Shown piece by piece: positions 37,011-45,416 of a stretch of 64,000 bases of DNA (its first letter is position 1; each line of letters starts with the position of its first letter). Location: assembly GCF_003555545.1 (NCBI RefSeq), contig NZ_CP032157.1, positions 4,530,546-4,594,545 of the forward strand, in the 5' to 3' direction. Below the pieces are notes generated by a model. That model worked only from the letters and a program-made list of their open reading frames with translations. It was not told where the DNA came from and did no database searches. The stretch is from Paraflavitalea soli. Its GTDB lineage: Bacteria; Bacteroidota; Bacteroidia; Chitinophagales; Chitinophagaceae. The translations under genes and the position numbers were made by a program.

Positions 37011-38264
37011 TTAGCCTGGCAGTTTATCTGCATCTGCATTTGCTTCTACGGCTTCCCATGTTTTCCAAACCTGGTACAGGGAACGGGGAATATGAAAACA
37101 TCCTTTCCATTTTCCACCTTTCAGATCCAGCAACACTTCTCCTCTCCTGTTGAGGTAACCAAACCATTCGCCATACTGCTCATCGCGGAAGTGCTGCCAG
37201 GTATACTGATGTACTTTCTTAAACCATTTCAGGCAGCGTTCATCGCCTGTTAATTCAAATCCTTTGGCCAGGGCTACGAGGGCTTCTACATGCACCCACC
37301 ATAGTTTCTGGTCCCATTCCAATTGCTGCGGGGGATTGCCCAGTACATCTTTGAAATAATAAATACCACCAAATTCCTTATCCCATCCATACTCCAGGGT
37401 GTGCAGCATGATATCGCAGGCTTTTTGTATGAGGGTTTTATCTTTCATGCGCCTGCCGAGGTCCATGATGAACCACATGGCTTCTATGGTATGTCCAGGA
37501 TTTATTAACCTGCCTTCAAAGCTGTTGGAGAATGAACCATCGGGGTGAACACTTTCCAGGATCAATCCATACTGAGGCTGGTAAAACACTTCCATCACTT
37601 CATGAATGACGGTAGGTATGAATTCATTTACCCGGCCTGCTCCCAACAAGTGTTCCAGTTCAAGGGATAGGTTGCAGAGGATCATGGGCAGGCTAAAGCC
37701 TTTCAGCAGCCTTGTGCCCGGATACGCTTTATTATAGATTCCTTTCCAGTTGTCTTTCCTGCGGAGGATGTTCTCAAAAGTATCAACGGCTATTTGTTTA
37801 TAGCGGTCATTGGGACTGGCTTTGTCGAGGGAAGCGAATCCCATGGCGGCAAAGCAGTCGCTGAAAATATTATAAGGTTGTGTGAGTGGCTTTCCTTCTG
37901 CATTGAGGGAGAAATACCAGTTGCCGGCCGTAGCATCACGCCCATACTTTTCCATGAAAGCGGCGCCGTGCAGGGCCATATCGAGCCATTCCTGCTTTTG
38001 GGCTACATTATTATACATATAGCTAAAGCACCACACCTGCCTGCCTTGCAGCCACATGAACTTATCGGTATCATACACGCTGCCATCCCGCCGTAAACAG
38101 GTAAAAAAACCGCCATTTTTCTCATCTCTGCTGTGTTTTAGCCAGAAAGGCAACACATTATCTACCAATTCATCGCGATACAGGGCTGCATAGGAACTAT
38201 AAAGCAGCCCATTCTCAGCAGGTAACTCTTCTGTCAGGCTTTCATTTCTAACATCCGACGCCAT
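37011..38264 (-). CDS. AGE-family epimerase (N-acylglucosamine 2-epimerase-like)
   Basis: A 417-residue cytoplasmic protein with the (alpha/alpha)6 AGE layout: FWLKHSRDEKNGGFFTCL, DKFMWLQGRQVWCFSYMY, YNIFSDCFAAMG, INPGHTIEAMWFIMDLGRR with a likely catalytic histidine, and KLWWVHVEALVAL. The K-x-x-WLQGRQVW pattern fits renin-binding-protein-type GlcNAc/ManNAc 2-epimerases well, but mannose-type or cellobiose 2-epimerases share the fold and cannot be excluded. Bacteroides fragilis uses a NanE epimerase of related type to turn ManNAc into GlcNAc before ROK-kinase phosphorylation. It is the first gene of the 15-gene operon and divergent from the ROK regulator gene. Confidence 0.88.
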   Translation of the reverse strand: MASDVRNESLTEELPAENGLLYSSYAALYRDELVDNVLPFWLKHSRDEKNGGFFTCLRRDGSVYDTDKFMWLQGRQVWCFSYMYNNVAQKQEWLDMALHGAAFMEKYGRDATAGNWYFSLNAEGKPLTQPYNIFSDCFAAMGFASLDKASPNDRYKQIAVDTFENILRRKDNWKGIYNKAYPGTRLLKGFSLPMILCNLSLELEHLLGAGRVNEFIPTVIHEVMEVFYQPQYGLILESVHPDGSFSNSFEGRLINPGHTIEAMWFIMDLGRRMKDKTLIQKACDIMLHTLEYGWDKEFGGIYYFKDVLGNPPQQLEWDQKLWWVHVEALVALAKGFELTGDERCLKWFKKVHQYTWQHFRDEQYGEWFGYLNRRGEVLLDLKGGKWKGCFHIPRSLYQVWKTWEAVEANADADKLPG

Positions 38265-38301
38265 AAATCCTTTGTATTATTAATTTGTTTTACTTTCGCA
38301 G

Positions 38302-38331
38302 GTAAATTTAATAATTAATTTATTAAACAAA
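38302..38331 (-). promoter_or_regulatory. Candidate promoter of the glycan operon with embedded operator
   Basis: On the minus strand a TTTG (38328-38331) is followed after 17 bp by TAAATTTA (38303-38310), close to the Bacteroidota -33 TTTG / -7 TANNTTTG promoter. The 17-bp spacer together with part of the -7 is a perfect inverted repeat (38307-38327) with arms TTTAATAA and TTATTAAA around 5 bp. A repressor bound there would cover the promoter. The ROK protein encoded next door is the natural candidate. Confidence 0.6.
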
Positions 38332-38411
38332 CACAATTAATAAATATTTTTATTAGAATAGTTCATTTATCACATACTTATTATTTAAACCCTATTCGCT
38401 TATCTTAGTTA

Positions 38412-39674
38412 ATGAAAAAACTTTATCCCGATCAGGCTATGGTAATCAAACAAAGCATATTTGAAATATTCTCTGAGGAAAACACCTCAGGCGTGGCTTA
38501 TAAGAACAAGTCGTTTAAGAGAGCTATTATTAACCACCTGGATCAAACGGGTAATACAACTATTACCGACCTGGCGCAGGAGCTAAACATCAGTGTACCT
38601 AAGATCACCAGTCTGATCAATGAGCTGATCACCGATGGACTGGTGCAGGATGATGGCAAGGAAGATTCGAAAGGGGGTGGCCGCAAGGCCAACCTGTATG
38701 GGCTGGTAGCCGATTCAGCCTTCTTTCTGGGGGTAGATGTAAAACACTACTATATTAATATTGGCCTGCTGGATTTCAAGAAGAACCTGGTAAAGCAGGA
38801 AATGCATGTGCCTTATTTATTGGTCAATACCAAGGAGGCATTTGATCAGCTGGTGAAGATCATCCAAACCTTTATTGCCAATCTGCCGGAAGAGCACCGC
38901 AATATCCTGGCGCTTTGCCTGAACCTGTCGGGCCGTATCAACAGTGAGAATGGCTATAGCTACAGCTTCTTCCATTTTCACGAAGAACCACTCAGCGCTA
39001 CGATTGAGAAGATCACGGGCATCCGTACTTTCCTGGAAAACGATTCGAGGGCGATGGCCTATGGAGAGTTTCACAATGGGCTGGTGCGGGAGGAGAAGAA
39101 TGTATTGTTTGTCAATATGGACTACGGCATTGGCTTGGGTATTATGATCGACGGGCAGATCTACCGGGGCAAATCGGGCTTTGGCGGAGAGTTTGGTCAT
39201 ATCCCTTTATTTGCCAATGAGATCATTTGTCATTGTGGGAAGAAAGGATGTCTGGAGACGGAAGCTTCCGGACAGGCACTGATCCGCCTGTTCAGGGAAA
39301 AGATAGAACAGGGCTCTTCTTCGGCATTAATGCAGAAAAACAAATTGCCGGAAAAACTGCAGCTGACAGACATTATACAGGCTGCTAAAAATGAAGATGT
39401 GCTGTGTATTGAACTGATCGCTGAGATCGGCGAAAAGATCGGGCGGGGTATATCGGTGCTCATCAATATCTTTAATCCCGAGCTGGTGATACTGGGCGGC
39501 ATACTGGCCGAAACCGGTGATTATATACGGCTACCCATCCGCAGCGCCCTCAATAAATACTCCCTGAGCCTGGTTAATAATGACACGCAACTGCATATGT
39601 CTAAGTTGCAGGAAAAGGCCGGCGTTATTGGCGGATGCCTTATTGCGAGGGACAAGCTGCTGTCGGTGAAATAG
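38412..39674 (+). CDS. ROK family transcriptional regulator (NagC/XylR-like)
   Basis: The 420-residue protein has an N-terminal winged HTH (KRAIINHLDQTGNTTITDLAQELNISVPKITSLINELITDGLV, about 35-80) and a ROK sugar-kinase-like domain with FVNMDYGIGLGIMIDG, GEFGHIPL and the zinc motif CHCGKKGCLE. DNA-binding ROK proteins repress sugar genes and release DNA on binding their sugar or sugar phosphate. It is divergent from the AGE epimerase gene across 147 bp that carry a perfect palindrome. A kinase activity cannot be ruled out: D/G-rich phosphate-binding sequences remain, though the N-terminal ATP-binding D-x-G-x-T motif is replaced by GVDVKHYYINIG. Confidence 0.93.
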   Translation: MKKLYPDQAMVIKQSIFEIFSEENTSGVAYKNKSFKRAIINHLDQTGNTTITDLAQELNISVPKITSLINELITDGLVQDDGKEDSKGGGRKANLYGLVADSAFFLGVDVKHYYINIGLLDFKKNLVKQEMHVPYLLVNTKEAFDQLVKIIQTFIANLPEEHRNILALCLNLSGRINSENGYSYSFFHFHEEPLSATIEKITGIRTFLENDSRAMAYGEFHNGLVREEKNVLFVNMDYGIGLGIMIDGQIYRGKSGFGGEFGHIPLFANEIICHCGKKGCLETEASGQALIRLFREKIEQGSSSALMQKNKLPEKLQLTDIIQAAKNEDVLCIELIAEIGEKIGRGISVLINIFNPELVILGGILAETGDYIRLPIRSALNKYSLSLVNNDTQLHMSKLQEKAGVIGGCLIARDKLLSVK

Positions 39675-39677
39675 TAC

Positions 39678-39712
39678 AAGCTTCGAGCTGCGAGCTATGA
39701 GCAGCGAGCCAA
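39678..39712. repeat. Heptameric GAGCTNN array, copy C (5 units)
   Basis: Five 7-bp units start 3 bp after the stop codon of the ROK gene: AAGCTTC, three GAGCNNN units and a terminal GAGCCAA. The first and last units match those of copy D at 47798 in type (AAGC- start, GAGCCAA end), which suggests an element with defined ends. Confidence 0.85.
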
Positions 39713-39772
39713 AGACAATAAGAACATGCGGTCTACAGATTAAAAATATAGGTTAAAGCATAATAAAGAAGC

Positions 39773-39828
39773 TTAATTATTAAATATACTTACTAAATTC
39801 GCAATGGTTAATAAAAATATTATTTAAC
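39773..39828 (+). promoter_or_regulatory. Candidate second ROK operator/promoter upstream of the 39849 gene
   Basis: The sequence at 39773-39789 matches 16 of 17 bases of the operator/-7 region in front of the AGE epimerase gene, in the same orientation relative to the downstream gene. An imperfect inverted repeat with GTTAATAA and TTATTTAAC arms follows at 39807-39828. AT-rich sequence makes chance matches easier, so this remains a candidate. Confidence 0.45.
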
Positions 39829-39848
39829 TAACCTACCATTGCACACTC

Positions 39849-41048
39849 ATGATTAAAAACGTATTAAAGCATGCAGGTTGCCTGCCCCTCCTGCTTATTG
39901 GCAGCCTGGCTACAACCCTCCCCGCTCAAGCCCAGGAAATCAGCCCCGACCTCAGCAAACGCATTCTGGCTACTGCACAAGGCAATATTGTAGAATTGCC
40001 CGGACTCCTGACGGAAAAATTTCAGCAAATAGGCTACCGGAAGATCGTACTTCCGGGACCGCAGTATCTTATATCAGATGATCCTGAATATATCCGTGTG
40101 CCAGAGGCGATCGCTTTGCGTGAAGCGGTAGAGCCAGGTACGGTAAGGTTGTATGTATACAATGTAAACGGCGTGAAAGAGCCGGCGAAAATAGAGACCA
40201 GGATCGCTGCTGTTATAAAAAATACAGGTAAGGGCGACATGCGTTTAAAGATGTTGAAATACTCCTCTCAAAAGCCTACTACCAATTATTTCCAGGCAGG
40301 TAAGCAGGGATTAGCGGATTTCTTTGCCGCTACTCCACAAACTACGGTGCGCATTATTAAACCGGGTAAGTCGATTGCCATTGATCCTGCCCAGGAGAAG
40401 TATGTAGCTAAATATGACGAACTGGTACATGGCTTCTATGAATTCCTGATCGATCAGCCTGGCGAAATAAGCGTACTGCAAACTGATACGAAAACACCGG
40501 TAACTGTAGCTGTAGACCGTATTAAAACGATACTGCCTTTTAAGGGCAACAATGCCGGACGTGGTACATTTGGCGTATCCAATTATAGTGTATTAACGCA
40601 GGAAACCCTTGATACTAAGAATGGCATCCGGCAGATCATTATGGCCGATGGCAATATAGACCCCTGGGTAATGGGTAAGGAATATACCAGCGGGCAGGTA
40701 GCTGGGCTGGCCGGTAACTATGGTGTCATGTACCAGGTAGAAATGAAATGGAAAAGTACCGATGGTCGTGGATTGGCATTGGTGACCTGGAACTCGCGCG
40801 CGGATAATGGCCAATGGTGTGGCGGCATGGCCAATACGATGGTGGTAAGCAAGGGTAAGTTTAAAGAAGGTATTATACAATTGCCTGCAGACCGGTTGAT
40901 CACTAAAAAGAATCCGGAAGCGATCCTGGTGCAGGTATTTCCACCTGCAGCGAATGGAGAAGAACAAACGATCCGTTTTACTTATTCACCGCCCGGCGCT
41001 TCCTGTCTTCCTACCCCACTTGTGTTTATTCCCGTGGATATGAAGTAA
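39849..41048 (+). CDS. Secreted protein of unknown function
   Basis: A 399-residue protein with a signal peptide (MIKNVLKHAGCLPLLLIGSLATTLPAQA). I do not recognise a family. The mature part begins EISPDLSKRILATAQGNIVEL and looks beta-rich, with two halves: one with RLYVYNVNGVKEPAKIETRIAAVIKN and phosphate/basic-type turns, and a second with VMYQVEMKWKSTDGRGLALVTWNSR and DNGQWCGGMANTMVV. The ending FIPVDMK and the strand pattern suggest a secreted binding or structural protein. It lies downstream of the ROK gene in the same direction, has its own AT-rich upstream region resembling the ROK-controlled promoter, and is followed by a strong terminator. Confidence 0.75.
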   Translation: MIKNVLKHAGCLPLLLIGSLATTLPAQAQEISPDLSKRILATAQGNIVELPGLLTEKFQQIGYRKIVLPGPQYLISDDPEYIRVPEAIALREAVEPGTVRLYVYNVNGVKEPAKIETRIAAVIKNTGKGDMRLKMLKYSSQKPTTNYFQAGKQGLADFFAATPQTTVRIIKPGKSIAIDPAQEKYVAKYDELVHGFYEFLIDQPGEISVLQTDTKTPVTVAVDRIKTILPFKGNNAGRGTFGVSNYSVLTQETLDTKNGIRQIIMADGNIDPWVMGKEYTSGQVAGLAGNYGVMYQVEMKWKSTDGRGLALVTWNSRADNGQWCGGMANTMVVSKGKFKEGIIQLPADRLITKKNPEAILVQVFPPAANGEEQTIRFTYSPPGASCLPTPLVFIPVDMK

Positions 41049-41060
41049 AGTTGCAAAAGT

Positions 41061-41104
41061 ATAAAAGCGAAATGGCCTGCCGGTGCGGGCCATTTCGCTT
41101 TTAT
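41061..41104 (+). terminator. Strong hairpin terminator
   Basis: A perfect 17-bp stem (41061-41077 with 41088-41104) closes a 10-nt loop. The outer stem is A/T-rich and the inner part is GC, so on the plus strand the stem ends in a TTTT run. It lies 12 bp after the stop of the secreted-protein gene and may serve both strands. Confidence 0.9.
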
Positions 41105-41158
41105 GTGGCGCGTCGCTCCTTCATTCATCCATATTGTATTCTATATTGATTCGAGTAT

Positions 41159-41244
41159 CTTAGGGTCATCCTTGGGTCATCTTAGGGTTTTCCTGGGGTT
41201 CTTATAGGGTTTGAACCCTAAGAAAAACTCAGGATAACCTGAAG
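41159..41244. repeat. 11-bp periodic array folding into an inverted repeat
   Basis: Five units of 11 bp of the type CTTAGGGTYWT run from 41159 to 41213. They meet the perfect palindrome TAGGGTTTGAACCCTA at 41205-41220, and at least two further degenerate units continue on the opposite strand to about 41244. The block lies between two converging genes. Confidence 0.65.
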
Positions 41245-41311
41245 AAGAGCGACCGAATACCTGGAAATACCCGAATGAAGAGAGGAGGAACAAAGGTGCC
41301 AATGTCGCTTC

Positions 41312-42538
41312 TTACGGGCATCCTCTTGGCTTATCCCGCATATACAATTTACTCTTCTCACCAAATGCCCGTCCAGGTTCGTTGGCATGCCGGGCATCGA
41401 GGGCCCGGAGGTCTGTTTCGAGACGCATCAGTTGACTTAATTGGGTAGACAGGCAGCCTAGTCGCCCGCGGGCTTTTTCGTTGCCATGCTGTGCCTTACA
41501 AATCTCAACTTTGGTGGAAAGTATATTCTCCTGTACCACGGCGAGGGGATCCATAAAGCTGGCCATACTACGTTGTGCATTGCTGTTTGGCTGGTTGGTA
41601 TTGCCAGCCCGGGCCTGCCGGAGGGCCTCTTCCTGTTTATTGGCTTGTTCCTTTTTGAAGCTGATCAAGGCTGCCCGCTCATTGGCACAAGTACCGCTGA
41701 CACTCGCAGACGCACGGTCCAGCTTTTCTTTTTCTTTTTGGAGATTGGCTGCCTTCTGGTTAAAGAATGTTTCTTCGCGCTCGACAAACTGGGCTGTATT
41801 GAGACAGGTATGCGTGACCTCCATATTTGTTATCCGGCAGCTATAGCCCGTAGTTCGGAACTCGGTAATGACATACAACCCTTCATCGGTCTGCAGATAC
41901 CCCACCCCAAGATTCCCCAGAAACTTCCGGGGATGTATTTTTTCGGGGAACCGATCGCCAAACAGGTACCAGGTCATATCGGGATTGGTCGAAAACCGGT
42001 AGGCCATAGCAGTCATTCTTCCGTTGCAATAAGATTCGGTCGAGTTCTTTCGCTGCAAGTCGACGGCTCCCGTAAACATACCTGCCATCTGTTGATAAGG
42101 ATTGCGGTTGGAATTGCCAGTCGTCACCCATTTTTCGATGGTGTTATTTTTCCCTTTGTTATTGTGGTAATGGTATGTATTGCCTGTCATGCTCATGACC
42201 TGGAAGGAAAAATCAGCCAGCTCGGGGAACAGTATGTTAACAAGGCCATCTTCATGAGGTGGCAAAAGTCCGATCACCCCGGTAGATGCATTGACGAACA
42301 TACATTGTTCCGCCATCTTACCAGGTGTGGTGATCTTCAGGTCGAACTCCATATTGAAACATAAGGGTTGTTCATGTGGTACTATCATACGCGGCCCGGT
42401 GCTGCCGGTCAATACAGGCGCCTGCCTGACAGCCGATCGCCACCGAAAGATAGCTACGCTATCCCTGCGATCACCTTGAGCAGATGCGCCACCGGCAATG
42501 GACACGATGAGTAAAGCAACCAGTAATAGTTTTTTCAT
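41312..42538 (-). CDS. Secreted protein of unknown function with coiled-coil region
   Basis: A 408-residue protein with a signal peptide (MKKLLLVALLIVSIAGGASAQ). The first half (about 25-255) is beta-rich and mentions no family I know; it has scattered cysteines (PLCFNMEF, EQCMFVN, ESYCNG, YSCRIT, HTCLN). The second half (about 260-400) is a lysine/glutamate-rich coiled coil (FFNQKAANLQKEKEKLDRAS; ERAALISFKKEQANKQEEALRQA), ending in RGCP. It is 10 bp downstream of the OmpA-family gene, so the two form an operon and probably work together in the envelope. Confidence 0.75.
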   Translation of the reverse strand: MKKLLLVALLIVSIAGGASAQGDRRDSVAIFRWRSAVRQAPVLTGSTGPRMIVPHEQPLCFNMEFDLKITTPGKMAEQCMFVNASTGVIGLLPPHEDGLVNILFPELADFSFQVMSMTGNTYHYHNNKGKNNTIEKWVTTGNSNRNPYQQMAGMFTGAVDLQRKNSTESYCNGRMTAMAYRFSTNPDMTWYLFGDRFPEKIHPRKFLGNLGVGYLQTDEGLYVITEFRTTGYSCRITNMEVTHTCLNTAQFVEREETFFNQKAANLQKEKEKLDRASASVSGTCANERAALISFKKEQANKQEEALRQARAGNTNQPNSNAQRSMASFMDPLAVVQENILSTKVEICKAQHGNEKARGRLGCLSTQLSQLMRLETDLRALDARHANEPGRAFGEKSKLYMRDKPRGCP

Positions 42539-42548
42539 GACTGGCAGT

Positions 42549-43865
42549 TTATAGTTTTACAAATTCCACCCGGCGGTTCTTTCCTTTTCCTTCTGCATTG
42601 TTATTACTCGCTACTGGTTGTGATTCTCCCTTGCCGTCGGTTTGTATCCTGAGACCGGCAACGGCATAATTTTCGGTGATATAGGTTTTCACAGCGAGCG
42701 CCCGGCGTTGTGAAAGCGTGAGATTGGCTGCACCATCACCGTCACTGTCTGTATGTCCGATAATCCTGATCTTCAAAGCAGGGTTCTTTTGCATGGCATC
42801 ACCCAATTGGTTAATGATGGAAAAAGATTCCTTTTTGATCCGGTCGCTATTCACATCAAATAATATATCATTGGTGACGGCCCTGCCCACTTCCATCAAC
42901 TGGTCGACCAGCAGACTACGTTCATCTGTATCTGCAGATGCGATCCTGATATTACCAACGAACATGCCGGTTTCAGAAGCAGGTATGATCGCATTGTTAT
43001 TCAGGAAAAAGGTGTTGCGCATACCATCGGTCAGTGCTTTTGGCAGGTCGATCACTTTGCTGTCATTGAGGTACAGTCGTATACGTGATTTATTGACTGC
43101 GATGGCCACATGCAGTACTTTATTGACAAATGACGTAAGGGGGAAGTTGCTCTTGTTGCCGATAATATCATTTCCCAGCCCATACTCCAGCGTTTTACCA
43201 TCTGCTTCTGTATATCTGTGCAGGTTGATAAAGAAGCGGTCTTTATAGAACATATCTTCCTTTAAAATATCTTTCACCTGGCTGAGGCCAAACTGGATGA
43301 AGGGGGTAGTCCGGCCACCTTCAGACCGAAGGAAAAGATCAAATTCGATGGTGCAGTCTTCGGGAAGCTGTTTTTTAATTACTGGCACGATCACACAATT
43401 ATGCACCACATCGAGCCACTTTCCGTTCTCCCCATCAATGGTGACAATCTTTCCGCTGCCATTGGTATTCCATTGGGCGGGAAAATCGCCCATCCTGTCT
43501 TTTGTAAAGTGATCTTCGAATATTACGCTTTCCCCGGGCACAAAATCACTGCCGCCGCTTACAGCAGGGGCTCCGCCGCCACGGTTGCTGTTACCTGCAG
43601 CCCCGGTACCAGTGCTATTGCCTTTTGTGTCAGTTGTGGCAACATCAGGGTTATTACCAGTGTTTTTGTTCTTCTTTTTGAAGATATTGCCTATTGCCCT
43701 GCCGGTTTTATCAAAAGCTGAGTCAAGTCCTTTATCTATTGAAGCATCCACCCGGTTATTGGCTTTATCTTTTGCTCTTTGCTCTACGCGTTTGGGAACA
43801 GGTGTCTGCGCCTGTTGCGTCAAAAAACTGACCAATAATAAGTGCAGGATGATGAGGCGTTTCAT
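42549..43865 (-). CDS. OmpA-family envelope protein
   Basis: The 438-residue protein has a signal peptide (MKRLIILHLLLVSFLTQQAQ) and a basic, low-complexity region rich in N/G/T (about 60-105). A lectin-like beta-sandwich follows (about 110-310; SVIFEDHFTKDRMGDFPAQWN), then a C-terminal OmpA domain (about 325-438) with ILFDVNSDRI, IRIIGHTDSDGDGAANLTLSQRRALAV and the final GKGKNRRVEFVKL. OmpA domains bind peptidoglycan. The middle domain is of the type found in carbohydrate-binding or gliding-related proteins. The gene starts an operon with the coiled-coil protein; an 18-bp palindrome lies about 50 bp upstream. Confidence 0.9.
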   Translation of the reverse strand: MKRLIILHLLLVSFLTQQAQTPVPKRVEQRAKDKANNRVDASIDKGLDSAFDKTGRAIGNIFKKKNKNTGNNPDVATTDTKGNSTGTGAAGNSNRGGGAPAVSGGSDFVPGESVIFEDHFTKDRMGDFPAQWNTNGSGKIVTIDGENGKWLDVVHNCVIVPVIKKQLPEDCTIEFDLFLRSEGGRTTPFIQFGLSQVKDILKEDMFYKDRFFINLHRYTEADGKTLEYGLGNDIIGNKSNFPLTSFVNKVLHVAIAVNKSRIRLYLNDSKVIDLPKALTDGMRNTFFLNNNAIIPASETGMFVGNIRIASADTDERSLLVDQLMEVGRAVTNDILFDVNSDRIKKESFSIINQLGDAMQKNPALKIRIIGHTDSDGDGAANLTLSQRRALAVKTYITENYAVAGLRIQTDGKGESQPVASNNNAEGKGKNRRVEFVKL

Positions 43866-43913
43866 AATGGTGGTTATTTACCCCAAACCTACCCTGAACG
43901 CTGAACAACAGCA

Positions 43914-43931
43914 ACTACATGATCATGTAGT
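43914..43931. promoter_or_regulatory. Perfect 18-bp palindrome upstream of the ompA-like gene
   Basis: ACTACATGATCATGTAGT is a perfect palindrome with 9-bp arms and no spacer, lying 49-66 bp upstream of the ompA-like start codon on the minus strand. It may be a dimeric regulator site, or part of a terminator for the upstream gene, which ends at 43967; it has no T tract. Confidence 0.45.
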
Positions 43932-43966
43932 GCAATAGTGGGATAATAGCAGTCTGCCCCACTCAT

Positions 43967-45373
43967 TTAGTAATTGTCCAGCCAGGACTTTCCCAGGTGC
44001 AAGTAATTTTTCAACCTGGGCATAAAAGCCGGGTCCAATGACCTCAGGTAAATAAACTCTTTAGCTGCCTCTGTTTGAACAATACCAGGATCTGAAGCTC
44101 CATTGGCTAAGATGGAAAAGAGATCATCCGTAAACTGATCTTCTTCCTCCTTATTTCGTTCCCAAATAAAGGGTTTGAAGATTGGATTATTTATTTTTAA
44201 TAAACTTACGATGAGTTGCAAGTCAACTATTACTTCGATATAACTTATGATAACAGGTCTGATTTTTTCTGTATCATAGGTATTGTCCTCACTAAAGTTG
44301 ATCATGTCGCCATATGCCTCCCCTACTGTAAGAAAAATACCTAGCAAACGGGTTACCGGTAAAGGATAAGAAGACCGGGGGCTATTCAGATAAAGTCTTT
44401 TATTTTCCATCAAAAGGACCACTAGGCCGATACTTAACAGGATAGTTCTCAATATAGCAGCATGATCATTTAGATAAATAATAGATTCCGATCCAATATT
44501 TCCATAAGCCTGTTGCAGTTTATTCCTGTAGTCGCGAAAGCGTTTATTTTCCTGACGCTCCGTATCCCAGTTCAAATGAAATAACAGGGAACTGGCCAGT
44601 GCATCAGCGCCCATTTCGAAATACTTTGTAGCAGTTGCATCATCCAACGGGGTATTCTCCCCATTTTCATTTAAAGAAAAATCTGATGTATCACCGCGTT
44701 GGGCTGCCAGATAGTCTATATGTCCAAGCATCCAGTGGGCCTGCTCGTGGAGCATGGCCCATTGGGCCGACAGTTCTGCTATCAGGTCAAACTGGAATAA
44801 GCGCCAGGGAGCTATCGGAATACCTGCTGTTAACAATTGGGCATGGGCATCTCCCAGGGCTACTATTGACCCGTAATTCAAAAACCTATCGGCATGATCG
44901 GGGCCTATGAGGAAAAAGGGATTTGCGATACTAAGCTCTCCTGTGGGGGTGCGTTGGGTAAAAAATGACTTCGTACACAAACATTTGCCCAATAGATCTT
45001 CTACAGCGAGGATGAGGCCTATATTAATTTCAATGGTTGGCTCTTCTTGTTTCCATTCTTTGATAACAGCAGCGTTTATATTCAGCTTAGGGCTGATGTT
45101 TATTTTTGTGGCAGGTTGTAATTCGAACGCATCCTTCTCCTGGTTTAACAATTCTATCCATCCCGCTATCTTCTGGTTGTAATCATTTGTTACTATGTCA
45201 AGAAAGGAGGTCTTGCTTTTTTTGCCTTTCTCCCAATCATGCAGATCATATGCCTTGATGCCTGTATAGGATGATTGCTCTAATTCGGCCAACAGTGAAT
45301 TGGCGATACTGAGTGACCCGATCCTATGGGCAATCCCTTTGCGTATATTGCTGAAATATTGATTTTTAGGCAT
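43967..45373 (-). CDS. HEXXH metallopeptidase-like protein, function unknown
   Basis: I put the start at 45373 (MPKNQYFSNIRKGIAHR), giving 468 residues; the upstream extension reads through the terminator of the previous operon. A zincin motif H209-E210-x-x-H213 (LHEQAHWMLGH) is followed 40 residues later by EMGADALA, the ExxAD pattern that supplies the third ligand in many gluzincins. This resembles domesticated phage- or toxin-type peptidases, or ImmA-like proteins. One hydrophobic helix (ILLSIGLVVLLM) lies near residue 360. There is no signal peptide. It stands alone between two operons. Peptidase activity is inferred from the motif only. Confidence 0.7.
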   Translation of the reverse strand: MPKNQYFSNIRKGIAHRIGSLSIANSLLAELEQSSYTGIKAYDLHDWEKGKKSKTSFLDIVTNDYNQKIAGWIELLNQEKDAFELQPATKINISPKLNINAAVIKEWKQEEPTIEINIGLILAVEDLLGKCLCTKSFFTQRTPTGELSIANPFFLIGPDHADRFLNYGSIVALGDAHAQLLTAGIPIAPWRLFQFDLIAELSAQWAMLHEQAHWMLGHIDYLAAQRGDTSDFSLNENGENTPLDDATATKYFEMGADALASSLLFHLNWDTERQENKRFRDYRNKLQQAYGNIGSESIIYLNDHAAILRTILLSIGLVVLLMENKRLYLNSPRSSYPLPVTRLLGIFLTVGEAYGDMINFSEDNTYDTEKIRPVIISYIEVIVDLQLIVSLLKINNPIFKPFIWERNKEEEDQFTDDLFSILANGASDPGIVQTEAAKEFIYLRSLDPAFMPRLKNYLHLGKSWLDNY

Positions 45374-45416
45374 ACTTAAAGATAGTAAGCAGGTACTAAA
45401 GTAGGGAATAGCCAAC

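Noticed and set aside
15462-39674. First cluster as a sialic acid (nan) operon
   Set aside because: Epimerase, symporter and esterases would fit, but no sialidase, NanA lyase or mutarotase is present, so the label is not supported.
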